Shown: positions 7,618-15,137, counted from the stretch's first letter. The stretch is DNA of 15,527 bases from Elstera sp044372965 (GCF_044372965.1 NZ_JBILQX010000074.1:1-15527), one strand, 5' to 3'. The notes: generated by a model not told the origin, from the letters alone. Made by a program: numbers and translations.

Positions 7618-8437
7618 GGATGAAAGATTTCCGATTATGCCGACCCCGGCCGACCTGACCCTTCGCTATGCCGCCGCCCTTGGGATCACTCGGGAAGCGG
7701 GCGATAAAGCCGCCGATTTTTTCCGGCGTCGGCACGAGTTGGTCATCGAGCATAAAGGGTTGCAGGATGTGGTGAGCATCGCCGACCGGGCGGCAGAAGA
7801 TCATATCGTCGGGGCCCTGCGCGCACTGTTCCCTGAGGATCGGATTTTGGGCGAGGAAGGCGGGTTTCAGGGCGGCGACGGTGCGGGTTGCTGGATTATC
7901 GACCCCATCGACGGCACCGCCAATTTCCTGCGCGGCATTCCCCATTGGTGCGTTTCGGTGGGGTTTATGGTCGGAACGACCTTGGAAATTGGGCTGATTT
8001 ACGATCCGATCGTGGGGGAAATGTTCACCGCTCGGCGCGGGCAGGGGGCGTTTCTGAACGGGGCCAAAATTTCCGTAACCGGCGAGACCGACCCATTGAA
8101 GGCGCGCTTCGGCATTGGCTTTAATTTCAAAGCCTCCCCCGCGCTTACGGTTGAAACCATCAACCGGTTGGTCGCGGGCAAGAGCGAGTTTATTCGCGCA
8201 GGCTCGGGCTCCTTGGGTCTCGCCTATGTCGCGGCGGGCCGCTCGGATGGCTTCTGGGAAAAGCACATCAACGCCTGGGACGTTGCCGCCGCGCTGCTGA
8301 TGATCACCGAAGCGGGCGGCCGAGTGAATGATTTTCTGGCGGGCGATGGGCTAAAGACGGGCGGCGAAGTGATCGCTGCAACCCCCGGCCTATTCGATCA
8401 CCTCGCGACCGCATCGGGGTTCGGGCGGGAGGAGTGA
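7616..8437 (+). CDS. Inositol monophosphatase-family phosphatase
   Basis: Mg2+-dependent phosphomonoesterase family (inositol-1-phosphatase, histidinol phosphatase HisN, CysQ-like). The protein is 273 aa from a TTG start at 7616, or 266 aa from the in-frame ATG at 7637. The TTG has AGAGGG 9 bases upstream, while the ATG has no good ribosome site, so both are listed as possible. Metal-binding signature: GEEGG with Glu80, WIIDPIDGTANF with Asp96 and Asp99, and INAWDVAAALLMITEAGG with Asp222 (numbering from TTG). All catalytic residues are present. The stop lies 2 bases before the preferred GTG of the AcnX large subunit, so the three genes 7616-10097 should be one operon. The substrate cannot be deduced; a HisN-like or sugar/sugar-acid phosphate role is possible. 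Confidence 0.88.
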   Translation: MDERFPIMPTPADLTLRYAAALGITREAGDKAADFFRRRHELVIEHKGLQDVVSIADRAAEDHIVGALRALFPEDRILGEEGGFQGGDGAGCWIIDPIDGTANFLRGIPHWCVSVGFMVGTTLEIGLIYDPIVGEMFTARRGQGAFLNGAKISVTGETDPLKARFGIGFNFKASPALTVETINRLVAGKSEFIRAGSGSLGLAYVAAGRSDGFWEKHINAWDVAAALLMITEAGGRVNDFLAGDGLKTGGEVIAATPGLFDHLATASGFGREE

Positions 8438-8439
8438 GC

Positions 8440-9690
8440 GTGTCCCTCAAGCTCACCGCGAGCGATGAGGCCTTACGAAACGGCGAGGGCGGAGCCGCCG
8501 CCGCCGCCGCCATGGCGATTCTCACGGCGTTTTCCGAAGCCTTGGGGGCCGGAGCGCTCTTGGATATCTCCCGCGCCCATATCGATGGCTGCCTCTATCA
8601 CGGTCAGGTGAGCCTCGATTTCGTTGATAAACTCGTTGCGGGCGGGGGCCGGGTGCGGGTGCCGACGACGTTGAACGTCGGCTCGCTCGATCTTATTCAC
8701 CCCGAATTGGTGTTGCTATCGCCCGAAGAGCAGAGCCCGGCGCGGCGGCTGATGCAGGCCCATGAGGCCTTGGGCTGCATTCCCAGCTTCACCTGTGCGC
8801 CCTATCAAACCCTCTACCGACCCCAGTTCGGCGAGCAGATCGCTTGGGGCGAATCGAACGCGATTGTGTTTGCGAATTCGGTGATTGGCGCGCGCACGAA
8901 CCGTTATGGCGATTTTATCGATCTCTGCTGCGCGCTGACAGGCCGCGCCCCCGCCTGGGGGTTGCATCTCGACGAAAACCGGCGGGGCGAGATCCTGTTC
9001 CGGCTAACCGGCTTTCCGGCGTCCCTAGAGCCGGCCGACGGGCTGTTTGTCGCCGTTGGGCTGCTCATCGGGGCCGCGAGCGGCGAGCGCGTGCCGGTGA
9101 TCGACGGGTTGCCGACCCCGCGCGACGAGGACCAGTTGAAAGCCCTTGGCGCGGCGGCGGCCTCGGCGGGGGCGGTCGGGCTGTTTCATGCGGTGGGGAT
9201 CACCCCGGAAGCGCCGACGCTTTCGACGGCTTTCGGTGGGCGCGCGCCTGCGGAGATTATTGAGATCACCCCGGCGGATGTGCGGGACGCGCTGGCGCAT
9301 CTTTCCACCGTGCCCGATGGGGTGGCCCTGAGCGCGGTTTGTCTCGGCACGCCGCATTTTTCCGCCGCCGAATGGGACCGACTGATTCCGCTCCTGCGCG
9401 CGGCGGCTCCCAACAAAGGCATTCCGATTTACGTGAATACGGGCCGGGCGACGTTGGCGGCGCTGGAAGCTTCCGGCGCGCTCGCGGGTTTGGAAAATTT
9501 TGGCCTAATTCCGGTCGCCGATACTTGCACCTATATCACCGCGATTCTGCAAAAGCTCGATGGAGTGGTGATGACCAATTCGGGCAAATGGGCCCATTAC
9601 GCGCCCGGTAATCTCGGCGTGCAGGTGGCTTTCGGGGAGCTGGAAGAGTGTATCGCCTCCGCCGTTGCCGGGCGGGTGGTGCGCCGATGA
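8440..9690 (+). CDS. Aconitase X large subunit (DUF521, AcnX catalytic component)
   Basis: Fe-S dehydratase of the aconitase superfamily. Characterised AcnX enzymes are cis-3-hydroxy-L-proline dehydratase in bacteria and phosphomevalonate dehydratase in archaea. The 416-aa protein shows the signature NSVIGARTNRYGDFIDLCCALTGRAP (146-171), HIDGCLYHG (48-56), and three cysteines in conserved settings that are likely cluster ligands: Cys119 (SFTCAPYQ), Cys301 (SAVCLGTPH) and Cys363 (VADTCTYI). The ending MTNSGKWAHYAPGNLG is also typical. The chosen start is GTG 8440, 6 bases after GGAGGA; a GTG at 8434 overlaps the phosphatase stop but sits on its own ribosome site. The small subunit is a separate gene, so this is the two-subunit form. 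No pyrroline-carboxylate reductase or proline racemase is nearby, so the substrate is uncertain. Confidence 0.88.
   Translation: MSLKLTASDEALRNGEGGAAAAAAMAILTAFSEALGAGALLDISRAHIDGCLYHGQVSLDFVDKLVAGGGRVRVPTTLNVGSLDLIHPELVLLSPEEQSPARRLMQAHEALGCIPSFTCAPYQTLYRPQFGEQIAWGESNAIVFANSVIGARTNRYGDFIDLCCALTGRAPAWGLHLDENRRGEILFRLTGFPASLEPADGLFVAVGLLIGAASGERVPVIDGLPTPRDEDQLKALGAAAASAGAVGLFHAVGITPEAPTLSTAFGGRAPAEIIEITPADVRDALAHLSTVPDGVALSAVCLGTPHFSAAEWDRLIPLLRAAAPNKGIPIYVNTGRATLAALEASGALAGLENFGLIPVADTCTYITAILQKLDGVVMTNSGKWAHYAPGNLGVQVAFGELEECIASAVAGRVVRR
8494..8511 (+). repeat. (GCC)6 trinucleotide repeat coding for Ala19-Ala24
   Basis: Six perfect GCC copies in frame within the AcnX large-subunit gene give a six-alanine run at the N-terminal helix. 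Copy-number slippage would change protein length without a frameshift. Confidence 0.8.
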
Positions 9691-10097
9691 TCCGGGACGG
9701 GCGGGCCTATGCGGCGGGGGAGGCGGAGGGATTGGCTATCGTCCTTACCGATCCGCTCAGCTTTTGGGGCGGGGTTGCGGTGGCGACGGGGGAGATTATC
9801 GACCGTTCGCACCCGCAGGTGGGGCAAAGCCTAGCGGGGAAGATTCTGGTGATGCCGTGTGGGCGTGGCTCCTCCTCCTCATCGTCCGTTCTCGCGGAAT
9901 GTCTACGCCTCGGCACGGGGCCGCTTGGGATTCTATTGGCGCGGCCCGATCCGATCCTGACCGTGGCGGCGCTGGTAGCGGAATCGCTCTACGGCCTGCG
10001 CTGTCCGATTTTGGTGGCTGACATCAATGGGATTGCCACCGGGGATCGGCTGCGGCTGGCGGCGATGGGGGGGAGCGCGCAGGTAATGCGGCTCTAA
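9687..10097 (+). CDS. Aconitase X small subunit (DUF126, swivelling domain)
   Basis: 136-aa partner of the AcnX large subunit; it corresponds to the mobile beta/alpha domain of aconitases that closes on the active site. Motifs seen are DPLSFWGGVAVATGEIID (22-39), HPQVGQSLAGKILVMP (42-57) and the serine-rich loop GRGSSSSSSVLAE (59-71), where AcnX small subunits carry the conserved active-site serine; then ARPDPI and VADINGIATGD. The start is ATG at 9687, which overlaps the large-subunit stop (ATGA), giving coupled translation and a fixed start; an upstream ATG at 9648 in the same frame would lie inside the large-subunit gene and adds residues not seen in the family. Complete. Confidence 0.88.
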   Translation: MIRDGRAYAAGEAEGLAIVLTDPLSFWGGVAVATGEIIDRSHPQVGQSLAGKILVMPCGRGSSSSSSVLAECLRLGTGPLGILLARPDPILTVAALVAESLYGLRCPILVADINGIATGDRLRLAAMGGSAQVMRL

Positions 10098-10145
10098 CGG
10101 CGAAATTCTTACCGATACAATTGCTGTTGCCGCGCGACCTGTGGA

Positions 10146-10838
10146 ATGATTGCCCGCATGGATACCCGCCTGCCCCCGCAGCCTTCGGCTGACCCGACCC
10201 CCCTTGCTGCCGCGACCGACTCCCCCCCCGCCGGGCGCCGGGGACGCGCGCGCTCCGAGGCCGAGATTCTGGCGGTGGCCGAAGAGGTTTTCGCCACCTA
10301 TGGGCTGCATGGGGCGACCACGGCGAAAATCGCCGAGCGGGCGGGGATTCCGAAAGCCAATATCCATTATTATTTCAGCACCAAGGAAGCGCTCTACCTG
10401 CGCGTGCTGAAGGATATTCTGGAAGAATGGCTGTCGGCGGCGGCCTTTGATGCCCATGATTCGGCCCGCCCGGCGCTGGAATCCTACATTCGCGCCAAGC
10501 TGCATTATTCGCGCGTCCGGCCCCAGGCGTCAAAGGTTTGGGCGAATGAAATTTTGAACGGTGCGCCGCTGATCCGCAAACATTTGGAAGATCGGTTGCT
10601 GGCCTGGGTCGATGCCAAGGCCTCGATTATCCAAGGCTGGATCGACCGGGGTGAACTTGCGCCCGTCGATCCGCGCCACCTGCTGTTTACGATTTGGGCA
10701 ACCACGCAGCATTATTCGGATTTTGCCACCCAAATCACCATTCTGCTGCGAAAAGAGGCGCTGGAAGACGCGGATTTCGAGCAGGCGGCGCAGTTGCTAA
10801 CCCAGATGGTCCTCGGCGGTCTCGCCAAACCCTTATAA
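10146..10838 (+). CDS. rutR: TetR-family regulator, RutR-like
   Basis: 230-aa repressor with a TetR HTH at about 58-77 (TTAKIAERAGIPKANIHYYF) and a YcdC/RutR-type C-terminal domain. It tracks E. coli RutR closely: STKEALYLRVLKDIL, KLHYSRVRPQASKVWANEILNGAPL, GWIDRGELAPVDPRHLLFTIWATTQHYSDFA. RutR binds uracil or thymine and releases its operator TTGACCAnnTGGTCAA; three such boxes lie in this window, one starting 8 bases after this gene's stop. The N-terminal 30 residues are Pro/Ala-rich and not conserved; ATG 10146 or ATG 10158 could be the start and neither has a good ribosome site. It follows the AcnX small gene by 48 bases with TACAAT at 10117-10122 as a possible -10 but no clear -35. No RutR box precedes it, so autoregulation is not evident. 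Confidence 0.85.
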   Translation: MIARMDTRLPPQPSADPTPLAAATDSPPAGRRGRARSEAEILAVAEEVFATYGLHGATTAKIAERAGIPKANIHYYFSTKEALYLRVLKDILEEWLSAAAFDAHDSARPALESYIRAKLHYSRVRPQASKVWANEILNGAPLIRKHLEDRLLAWVDAKASIIQGWIDRGELAPVDPRHLLFTIWATTQHYSDFATQITILLRKEALEDADFEQAAQLLTQMVLGGLAKPL

Positions 10839-10846
10839 TGATGCTC

Positions 10847-10862
10847 TTGACCGTTTGGTCAG
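10847..10862. promoter_or_regulatory. RutR-type operator upstream of the amidohydrolase gene
   Basis: TTGACCGTTTGGTCAG has a perfect 14-bp dyad at its ends (TGACC/GGTCA) and matches the published E. coli RutR box with near-identical half sites. Its TTGACC could also act as a -35 element. A degenerate half box (GCTCAA, 10880-10885) follows 23 bases on and may be a weak second site. It sits between the rutR-like gene and the amidohydrolase, 175 bases before the latter's start. Confidence 0.8.
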
Positions 10863-10959
10863 AAACTGGTCTGCTTTTTGCTCAACAGGAAGTGTTGGTG
10901 AAAAGCGCGGGCGTTAGACCGGCGCGGCCAACGATGGGTTTCGAGCGGGAGTAGGACAG

Positions 10960-10999
10960 CGGGGCATCGCCCCGAACGGGCAGGCTTGCCCGGCTGCCC
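10960..10999 (+). promoter_or_regulatory. Tandem hairpins in the amidohydrolase 5' leader
   Basis: CGGGGC/GCCCCG with loop ATC (10960-10974) is followed two bases later by CGGGCA/TGCCCG with loop GGCT (10977-10992). GGGCAG (10978-10983) can instead pair with CTGCCC (10994-10999), which excludes the second hairpin, and CTGCC (10994-10998) can pair with GGCAG (11022-11026) next to the AGGGAG ribosome site (11025-11030). No poly-T follows, so this is not a simple terminator. Whether the alternatives regulate anything is inference. Confidence 0.45.
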
Positions 11000-11037
11000 C
11001 CTTCCGCAGGTTTGGGATTACGGCAGGGAGCAGGCCC

Positions 11038-12291
11038 GTGGCAGAGAGTGCAAAAGATCGGTCGAACATGGCGGTCAACGAGGGCCGCCTGTGGCAAAGC
11101 CTGATGGACATGGCCCAGATTGGCGCGACGGAAAAGGGCGGCGTCTGCCGCTTGGCCCTGACCGACCTTGACCGCGAGGGCCGTGATCTTTTCGCTAAAT
11201 GGTGTAAAGAGGCGGGCTGCACCATCTCCGTTGATAAAATGGGCAATATTTTCGCCCGCCGTCCGGGGAAGAATAACGATTTGCCGCCGGTGATGACCGG
11301 CAGCCATTTGGATAGCCAGCCCACGGGCGGGAAGTTCGATGGCGTCTATGGCGTGCTCGCGGGCCTCGAAGTCGTCCGCACGCTGAACGATTTCGGTATC
11401 GAGACCGAAGCGCCCGTGGAAGTGGCGGTGTGGACGAACGAAGAGGGCAGCCGCTTTGCTCCGGCGATGGTGGCCTCGGGCGTCTTCGCGGGCGTGTTCG
11501 ATCTGGACTATGGCCTGTCGCGCGCCGATCTCGACGGCAAAACCATGGGCGAGGAATTGCAGCGCATCGGCTATGCGGGCGATTTGCCCGTCGGCGGGCG
11601 TCCGGTGGGGGCTTATTTCGAAGCCCATATCGAGCAAGGCCCGATTCTGGAAGCCGAAACCAAAACGATTGGCGTCGTCACCCACGCGCAAGGCCAGCGC
11701 TGGTATGAAGTCACCTTGACCGGCCAGGAGGCCCACGCCGGGCCGACGCCGATGGAAATTCGGCACGATGCCCTGGTTGGGGCGGCGAAAATGGTGGTCG
11801 AGGTCAACCGCATCGGCCTGTCGCACAAGCCCTTTGGCCGGGCGACAGTTGGCTTGCTCAACGTCACGCCCAATTCGCGCAATACCATTCCCGGCAAAGT
11901 GTTCTTCACGATCGATTTCCGCAATCCGAACGAAGAGGCGCTGACGGCGATGGACGCGGAAATGCGCGCCTCGGTCGCCAAAATCGCCGCCGAGCACGGG
12001 CTAACCGTCGATCTCGTGCAGATTTGGCACTCGCCGGTCGTGACCTTCCACGATAAATGCGTCGGCGCGGTGCGCAACGCCACCCAGCGCTTAGGCTTCT
12101 CCAGCATGGAAATCGTCAGCGGCGCGGGGCATGACGCCTGCTACATCAACCGCGTCGCACCCACGGGCATGATTTTCATCCCCTGCGAAGACGGCATTAG
12201 CCATAACGAAGTCGAAAACGCCACGGCGAGCGACTGTGCGGCGGGCTGCAATGTATTGCTGCATGCGATGGTCGAAGCGGCCTCGGCGTAA
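11038..12291 (+). CDS. M20-family N-carbamoyl amino acid amidohydrolase, probable beta-ureidopropionase
   Basis: Zn-dependent cytoplasmic amidase of the hydantoinase/carbamoylase group, 417 aa. In this setting it most likely hydrolyses N-carbamoyl-beta-alanine to beta-alanine, CO2 and ammonia, the third step of reductive uracil breakdown; family members also act on N-carbamoyl-L-amino acids or allantoate. Metal ligands are present: His90 (TGSHLDSQ), Asp101 (GGKFDGVYG), Glu136 (TNEEGSRF), His197 (FEAHIEQGP) and His389 (EDGISHNE). The start GTG 11038 has AGGGAG 7 bases upstream; the ATG at 11068 has none. The catalytic and lid domains (lid about 215-330, with TGQEAHAGPTPM) are complete. A RutR box precedes it and two more follow it, before preT. 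Confidence 0.87.
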   Translation: MAESAKDRSNMAVNEGRLWQSLMDMAQIGATEKGGVCRLALTDLDREGRDLFAKWCKEAGCTISVDKMGNIFARRPGKNNDLPPVMTGSHLDSQPTGGKFDGVYGVLAGLEVVRTLNDFGIETEAPVEVAVWTNEEGSRFAPAMVASGVFAGVFDLDYGLSRADLDGKTMGEELQRIGYAGDLPVGGRPVGAYFEAHIEQGPILEAETKTIGVVTHAQGQRWYEVTLTGQEAHAGPTPMEIRHDALVGAAKMVVEVNRIGLSHKPFGRATVGLLNVTPNSRNTIPGKVFFTIDFRNPNEEALTAMDAEMRASVAKIAAEHGLTVDLVQIWHSPVVTFHDKCVGAVRNATQRLGFSSMEIVSGAGHDACYINRVAPTGMIFIPCEDGISHNEVENATASDCAAGCNVLLHAMVEAASA

Positions 12292-12301
12292 ATCGAAAAT
12301 C

Positions 12302-12317
12302 TTGACTAAATGGTCAA
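12302..12317. promoter_or_regulatory. RutR-type operator 1 upstream of preT
   Basis: TTGACTAAATGGTCAA; on the other strand it reads TTGACCATTTAGTCAA, the same consensus as the other two boxes. It begins 10 bases after the amidohydrolase stop. Confidence 0.82.
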
Positions 12318-12325
12318 TTTTTTGC

Positions 12326-12341
12326 TTGACCGTTTAGTCAA
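12326..12341. promoter_or_regulatory. RutR-type operator 2 upstream of preT
   Basis: TTGACCGTTTAGTCAA, 24 bases centre to centre from operator 1, a little over two DNA turns. Its TTGACC may also be a -35 element, but I see no well-spaced -10. The tandem pair lies 81-121 bases before the preT start, in AT-rich sequence that stands out from the surrounding GC-rich coding DNA. Confidence 0.84.
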
Positions 12342-12422
12342 ACAATAACATCCTTCAAATAATCACAATAAACATCAACAGGGTTCGAAGTCATTTCGCA
12401 GAAGCGGAAGACGGAGGGGTTC

Positions 12423-13754
12423 ATGAAGGATTTGGTGGATATTACCGCAGGCCGCCTGTCGCCAGGGGTTCTTGCGGAGAATTTCGGCGACGCGCACCCG
12501 CCGCTCACCCCGGCGCAAGCGCTGGTCGAGGCGGATCGCTGTCTGTTCTGTTACGACGCGCCCTGTGTGGCGGCCTGTCCGACGGGCATCGATATTCCGA
12601 GCTTTATTCGGAAAATCGGCACGGGCAATTTGAAGGGCTCGGCCACCGATATTCTGTCGGCGAACATCATGGGCGGCATGTGCGCCCGCGTTTGCCCGAC
12701 CGAGATTCTGTGCGAGCAAGCCTGCGTGCGGAACACCTATGAAGATAAGGCCGTGCAAATCGGCGCACTGCAACGGCGGGCGGGCGATTGGCTGTTCGAA
12801 CAAGACGTGCAGATTTTCACCCGTGCCGCCCATACGGGCAAGCGCGTGGCCGTGGTCGGCGGCGGTCCAGCGGGCCTCTCGGCGGCCCATAAGCTCGCCA
12901 GCCTCGGCCATGATGTGACGGTTTATGAAGGCCGGGCCAAGCTCGGCGGGCTGAATGAATATGGGATTGCGGCTTACAAGACGCCCCATGATTTCGCTCA
13001 AAAGGAAATCGACTATATCCTCGCCATCGGCGGCATTACCGTTGTCACCGACTGGAAACTCGGGCGCGATGGCTCGCTAGAGGATCTCCAAAAAGGTTTC
13101 GATGCGGTTTTCCTCGGCCTCGGTTTGGCCGGGGTGAATGCGCTGAATGCGCCGGGCGAAGAGTTGCCGGGCGTGGAAAATGCGGTCGATTTCATCGCCA
13201 AACTGCGCCAGACGGCGGACCTTGCGCAACTTCCCATCGGGCGGCGCGTGGTGGTGATCGGTGGCGGCAATACCGCCATCGATGCCGCGACCCAGGCGAA
13301 ACGCCTCGGCGCGGAAGACGTGACCCTCGTCTATCGGCGCGGCGTCGAAACCATGACGGCAACCCCGGTCGAGCAGGAATGGGCGCAGACCAACGGCGTG
13401 AAAATCAAACATTGGGCCAAACCCGTGAAGGTTGAGGCGACCGATGGCATGGCGAGCGGCATTACCTTTGAATATACCACGCTGACCGGCGGCGCTGTGA
13501 CGGGGACGGGTGAGACCTTCACCCTGGCCGCCGATCAAATTTTCAAAGCCATCGGCCAAACCTATGCCGAACCGGAATTTCCGGGGCTGGTGCTGGAGAA
13601 GGGTCGCATCAAGGTCGATACCGACCGGCGCACGTCGCTGCCGAACGTGTGGGCGGGCGGCGACTGCGTTGCGGGCGGGCAAGATCTTACGGTGGCCTCG
13701 GTCGAGGACGGCAAACAGGCCGCGCTCTCGATCCATGCGACCTTGACGGCTTAG
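12423..13754 (+). CDS. preT: Dihydropyrimidine dehydrogenase, NAD(P)H/FAD subunit PreT
   Basis: Electron-input subunit of the bacterial PreTA enzyme, which reduces uracil and thymine to their 5,6-dihydro forms with NAD(P)H. 443 aa. The N-terminal Fe-S domain has cysteines 40, 43, 48 and 52 (CLFCYDAPCVAAC) and 87, 91, 97 and 101 (CARVCPTEILCEQAC), equivalent to the N-terminal clusters of eukaryotic DPD. The FAD-binding motif is VVGGGPAGLSAA (144-155), the NAD(P) motif VVIGGGNTAIDAA (277-289), and the C-terminal FAD contact is VWAGGDCVAGGQDLTVASVEDGKQAA. ATG 12423 has GGAGGGG 5 bases upstream. PreA follows after 12 bases; the two form one operon under two RutR boxes. Complete, with no odd residues seen. 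Confidence 0.93.
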   Translation: MKDLVDITAGRLSPGVLAENFGDAHPPLTPAQALVEADRCLFCYDAPCVAACPTGIDIPSFIRKIGTGNLKGSATDILSANIMGGMCARVCPTEILCEQACVRNTYEDKAVQIGALQRRAGDWLFEQDVQIFTRAAHTGKRVAVVGGGPAGLSAAHKLASLGHDVTVYEGRAKLGGLNEYGIAAYKTPHDFAQKEIDYILAIGGITVVTDWKLGRDGSLEDLQKGFDAVFLGLGLAGVNALNAPGEELPGVENAVDFIAKLRQTADLAQLPIGRRVVVIGGGNTAIDAATQAKRLGAEDVTLVYRRGVETMTATPVEQEWAQTNGVKIKHWAKPVKVEATDGMASGITFEYTTLTGGAVTGTGETFTLAADQIFKAIGQTYAEPEFPGLVLEKGRIKVDTDRRTSLPNVWAGGDCVAGGQDLTVASVEDGKQAALSIHATLTA

Positions 13755-13766
13755 GGGGATAGAGCA

Positions 13767-15041
13767 ATGGCTGACTTGCGCACCAATTTCGCCGGAATCA
13801 AATCGCCGAACCCCTTCTGGCTGGCCTCGGCCCCGCCGACGGATAAGGCCTATAACGTTATCCGCGCCTTTCAGGCCGGGTGGGGTGGCGTTGTGTGGAA
13901 GACGCTGGGGGAAGATCCGCCCGTGGTCAACGTCACCTCGCGCTACGGCGCGTGGCACGATGGCGACCGCCGGGTGATGGGCTTCAATAACATCGAGTTG
14001 ATTACCGACCGGCCCCTTGCGGTTAACTTACGGGAAATCAAGGAAGTAAAGCGCGATTGGCCCGACCGGGCCATGATCGTATCGCTGATGGTGCCCTGCA
14101 ACGAAGACTCGTGGAAAAACATCCTGCCGCTGGTGGAGGAAACCGGCGCGGATGGGATCGAGCTGAACTTCGGCTGCCCGCACGGCATGTCCGAACGCGG
14201 CATGGGCGCGGCAGTGGGCCAAGTGCCCGAATATGTCGAAATGGTCACGCGCTGGTGCAAGCAGTACACGCGCATGCCGGTGATCGTGAAGCTCACGCCG
14301 AATATCTCGAACATCCTCGGCCCGGCGCGGGCGGCGAAGGCGGGCGGGGCCGATGCGGTATCGCTCATCAATACGATCAACTCGATCATGAGCGTCAATC
14401 TCGACAAAATGGCCCCAGAGCCGGTGGTCGACGGCAAGGGCACCCACGGCGGCTACTGCGGCCCGGCGGTTAAACCGATTGCGCTGAACATGGTGGCGGA
14501 AATCGCCCGGACGATGGACACGCGCGGCCTGCCGATTTCGGGTATCGGCGGCATCACGACGTGGCGGGACGCGGCGGAGTTCATGGCGCTGGGCTCGGGC
14601 TCGGTCCAGGTTTGTACCGCCGCGATGGTCTATGGCTTCAAGATCGTCGAAGACATGATTGATGGGCTCTCCAACTGGATGGATAGCCAAGGCTACGCCA
14701 AACTCGATGATTTCGTCGGCAAGGCCGTGCCGAATGTCACCGACTGGCAGTACCTGAATATCAATCACGATCTGAAGGCGCGGATTAATCAGGATCTGTG
14801 CATCTCCTGCGGGCGCTGCCATATCGCGTGTGAGGATACGTCGCATCAGGCGATTGCCAAGGAGAAGGACGGCAAGCGGTACTTCGAGGTGGTCGATTCG
14901 GAATGCGTTGGCTGTAACCTGTGCATGATCGCCTGTCCGGTGCCCGATTGCATCACGATGGAGGCGGTGGATACCGACCGGCCTTACGCCAATTGGACGA
15001 CGCACCCCAATAATCCGATGGCAAAAGCGGCAGCGGAGTAG
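13767..15041 (+). CDS. preA: Dihydropyrimidine dehydrogenase, FMN catalytic subunit PreA
   Basis: Catalytic partner of PreT, 424 aa. The FMN TIM barrel (about 1-310) has the active-site loop NFGCPHGMSERGMGAAVGQ with the general acid Cys137 (equivalent to Cys671 of mammalian DPD), VKLTPNI and SGIGGITTWRDAAEFMALGSGSVQVCTA for flavin phosphate binding. The C-terminal ferredoxin domain has cysteines 345, 348, 351 and 355 (CISCGRCHIAC) and 380, 383, 386 and 390 (CVGCNLCMIAC) for two 4Fe-4S clusters. This matches the dihydropyrimidine dehydrogenase group rather than dihydroorotate dehydrogenase. ATG 13767 is preceded by AGGGGGAT. A strong terminator ends the preTA unit just after the stop. Confidence 0.94.
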   Translation: MADLRTNFAGIKSPNPFWLASAPPTDKAYNVIRAFQAGWGGVVWKTLGEDPPVVNVTSRYGAWHDGDRRVMGFNNIELITDRPLAVNLREIKEVKRDWPDRAMIVSLMVPCNEDSWKNILPLVEETGADGIELNFGCPHGMSERGMGAAVGQVPEYVEMVTRWCKQYTRMPVIVKLTPNISNILGPARAAKAGGADAVSLINTINSIMSVNLDKMAPEPVVDGKGTHGGYCGPAVKPIALNMVAEIARTMDTRGLPISGIGGITTWRDAAEFMALGSGSVQVCTAAMVYGFKIVEDMIDGLSNWMDSQGYAKLDDFVGKAVPNVTDWQYLNINHDLKARINQDLCISCGRCHIACEDTSHQAIAKEKDGKRYFEVVDSECVGCNLCMIACPVPDCITMEAVDTDRPYANWTTHPNNPMAKAAAE

Positions 15042-15045
15042 GGTA

Positions 15046-15087
15046 AACGGGCATAGGCTTTACACGGCCTATGCCCGTTCTTCTTTT
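15046..15087 (+). terminator. Strong intrinsic terminator after preA
   Basis: AACGGGCATAGGC (15046-15058) and GCCTATGCCCGTT (15067-15079) form a perfect 13-bp stem around an 8-base loop, followed by CTTCTTTT. It starts 5 bases after the preA stop and separates preTA from the ABC transporter gene, which therefore needs its own promoter or read-through. Confidence 0.9.
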
Positions 15088-15137
15088 CGGATAGACTTGC
15101 TAGGGTGGTGACGGCGCGAATGCAAAAGGTGATGCGG

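Noticed and set aside
9648..9686. Longer N-terminus (13 residues) for the AcnX small subunit from ATG 9648
   Set aside because: The extension lies inside the large-subunit gene in another frame; ATG 9687 overlaps the stop as ATGA and matches the family start.
10960..10999. Intrinsic terminator for the rutR-like gene
   Set aside because: The stems are stable but there is no T-tract after either one; left as leader structure of unknown role.
10882..11997. Long open frame (371 codons) on the minus strand
   Set aside because: It is antisense to the amidohydrolase gene and its leader, with low-complexity His/Arg-rich composition and no recognisable domain; a typical GC-rich shadow frame.
13077..13958. 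Long minus-strand frame across the preT/preA junction
   Set aside because: Fully antisense to two well-supported genes, no family similarity seen, no ribosome site; shadow frame. The same holds for the minus frame at 14028-15005.
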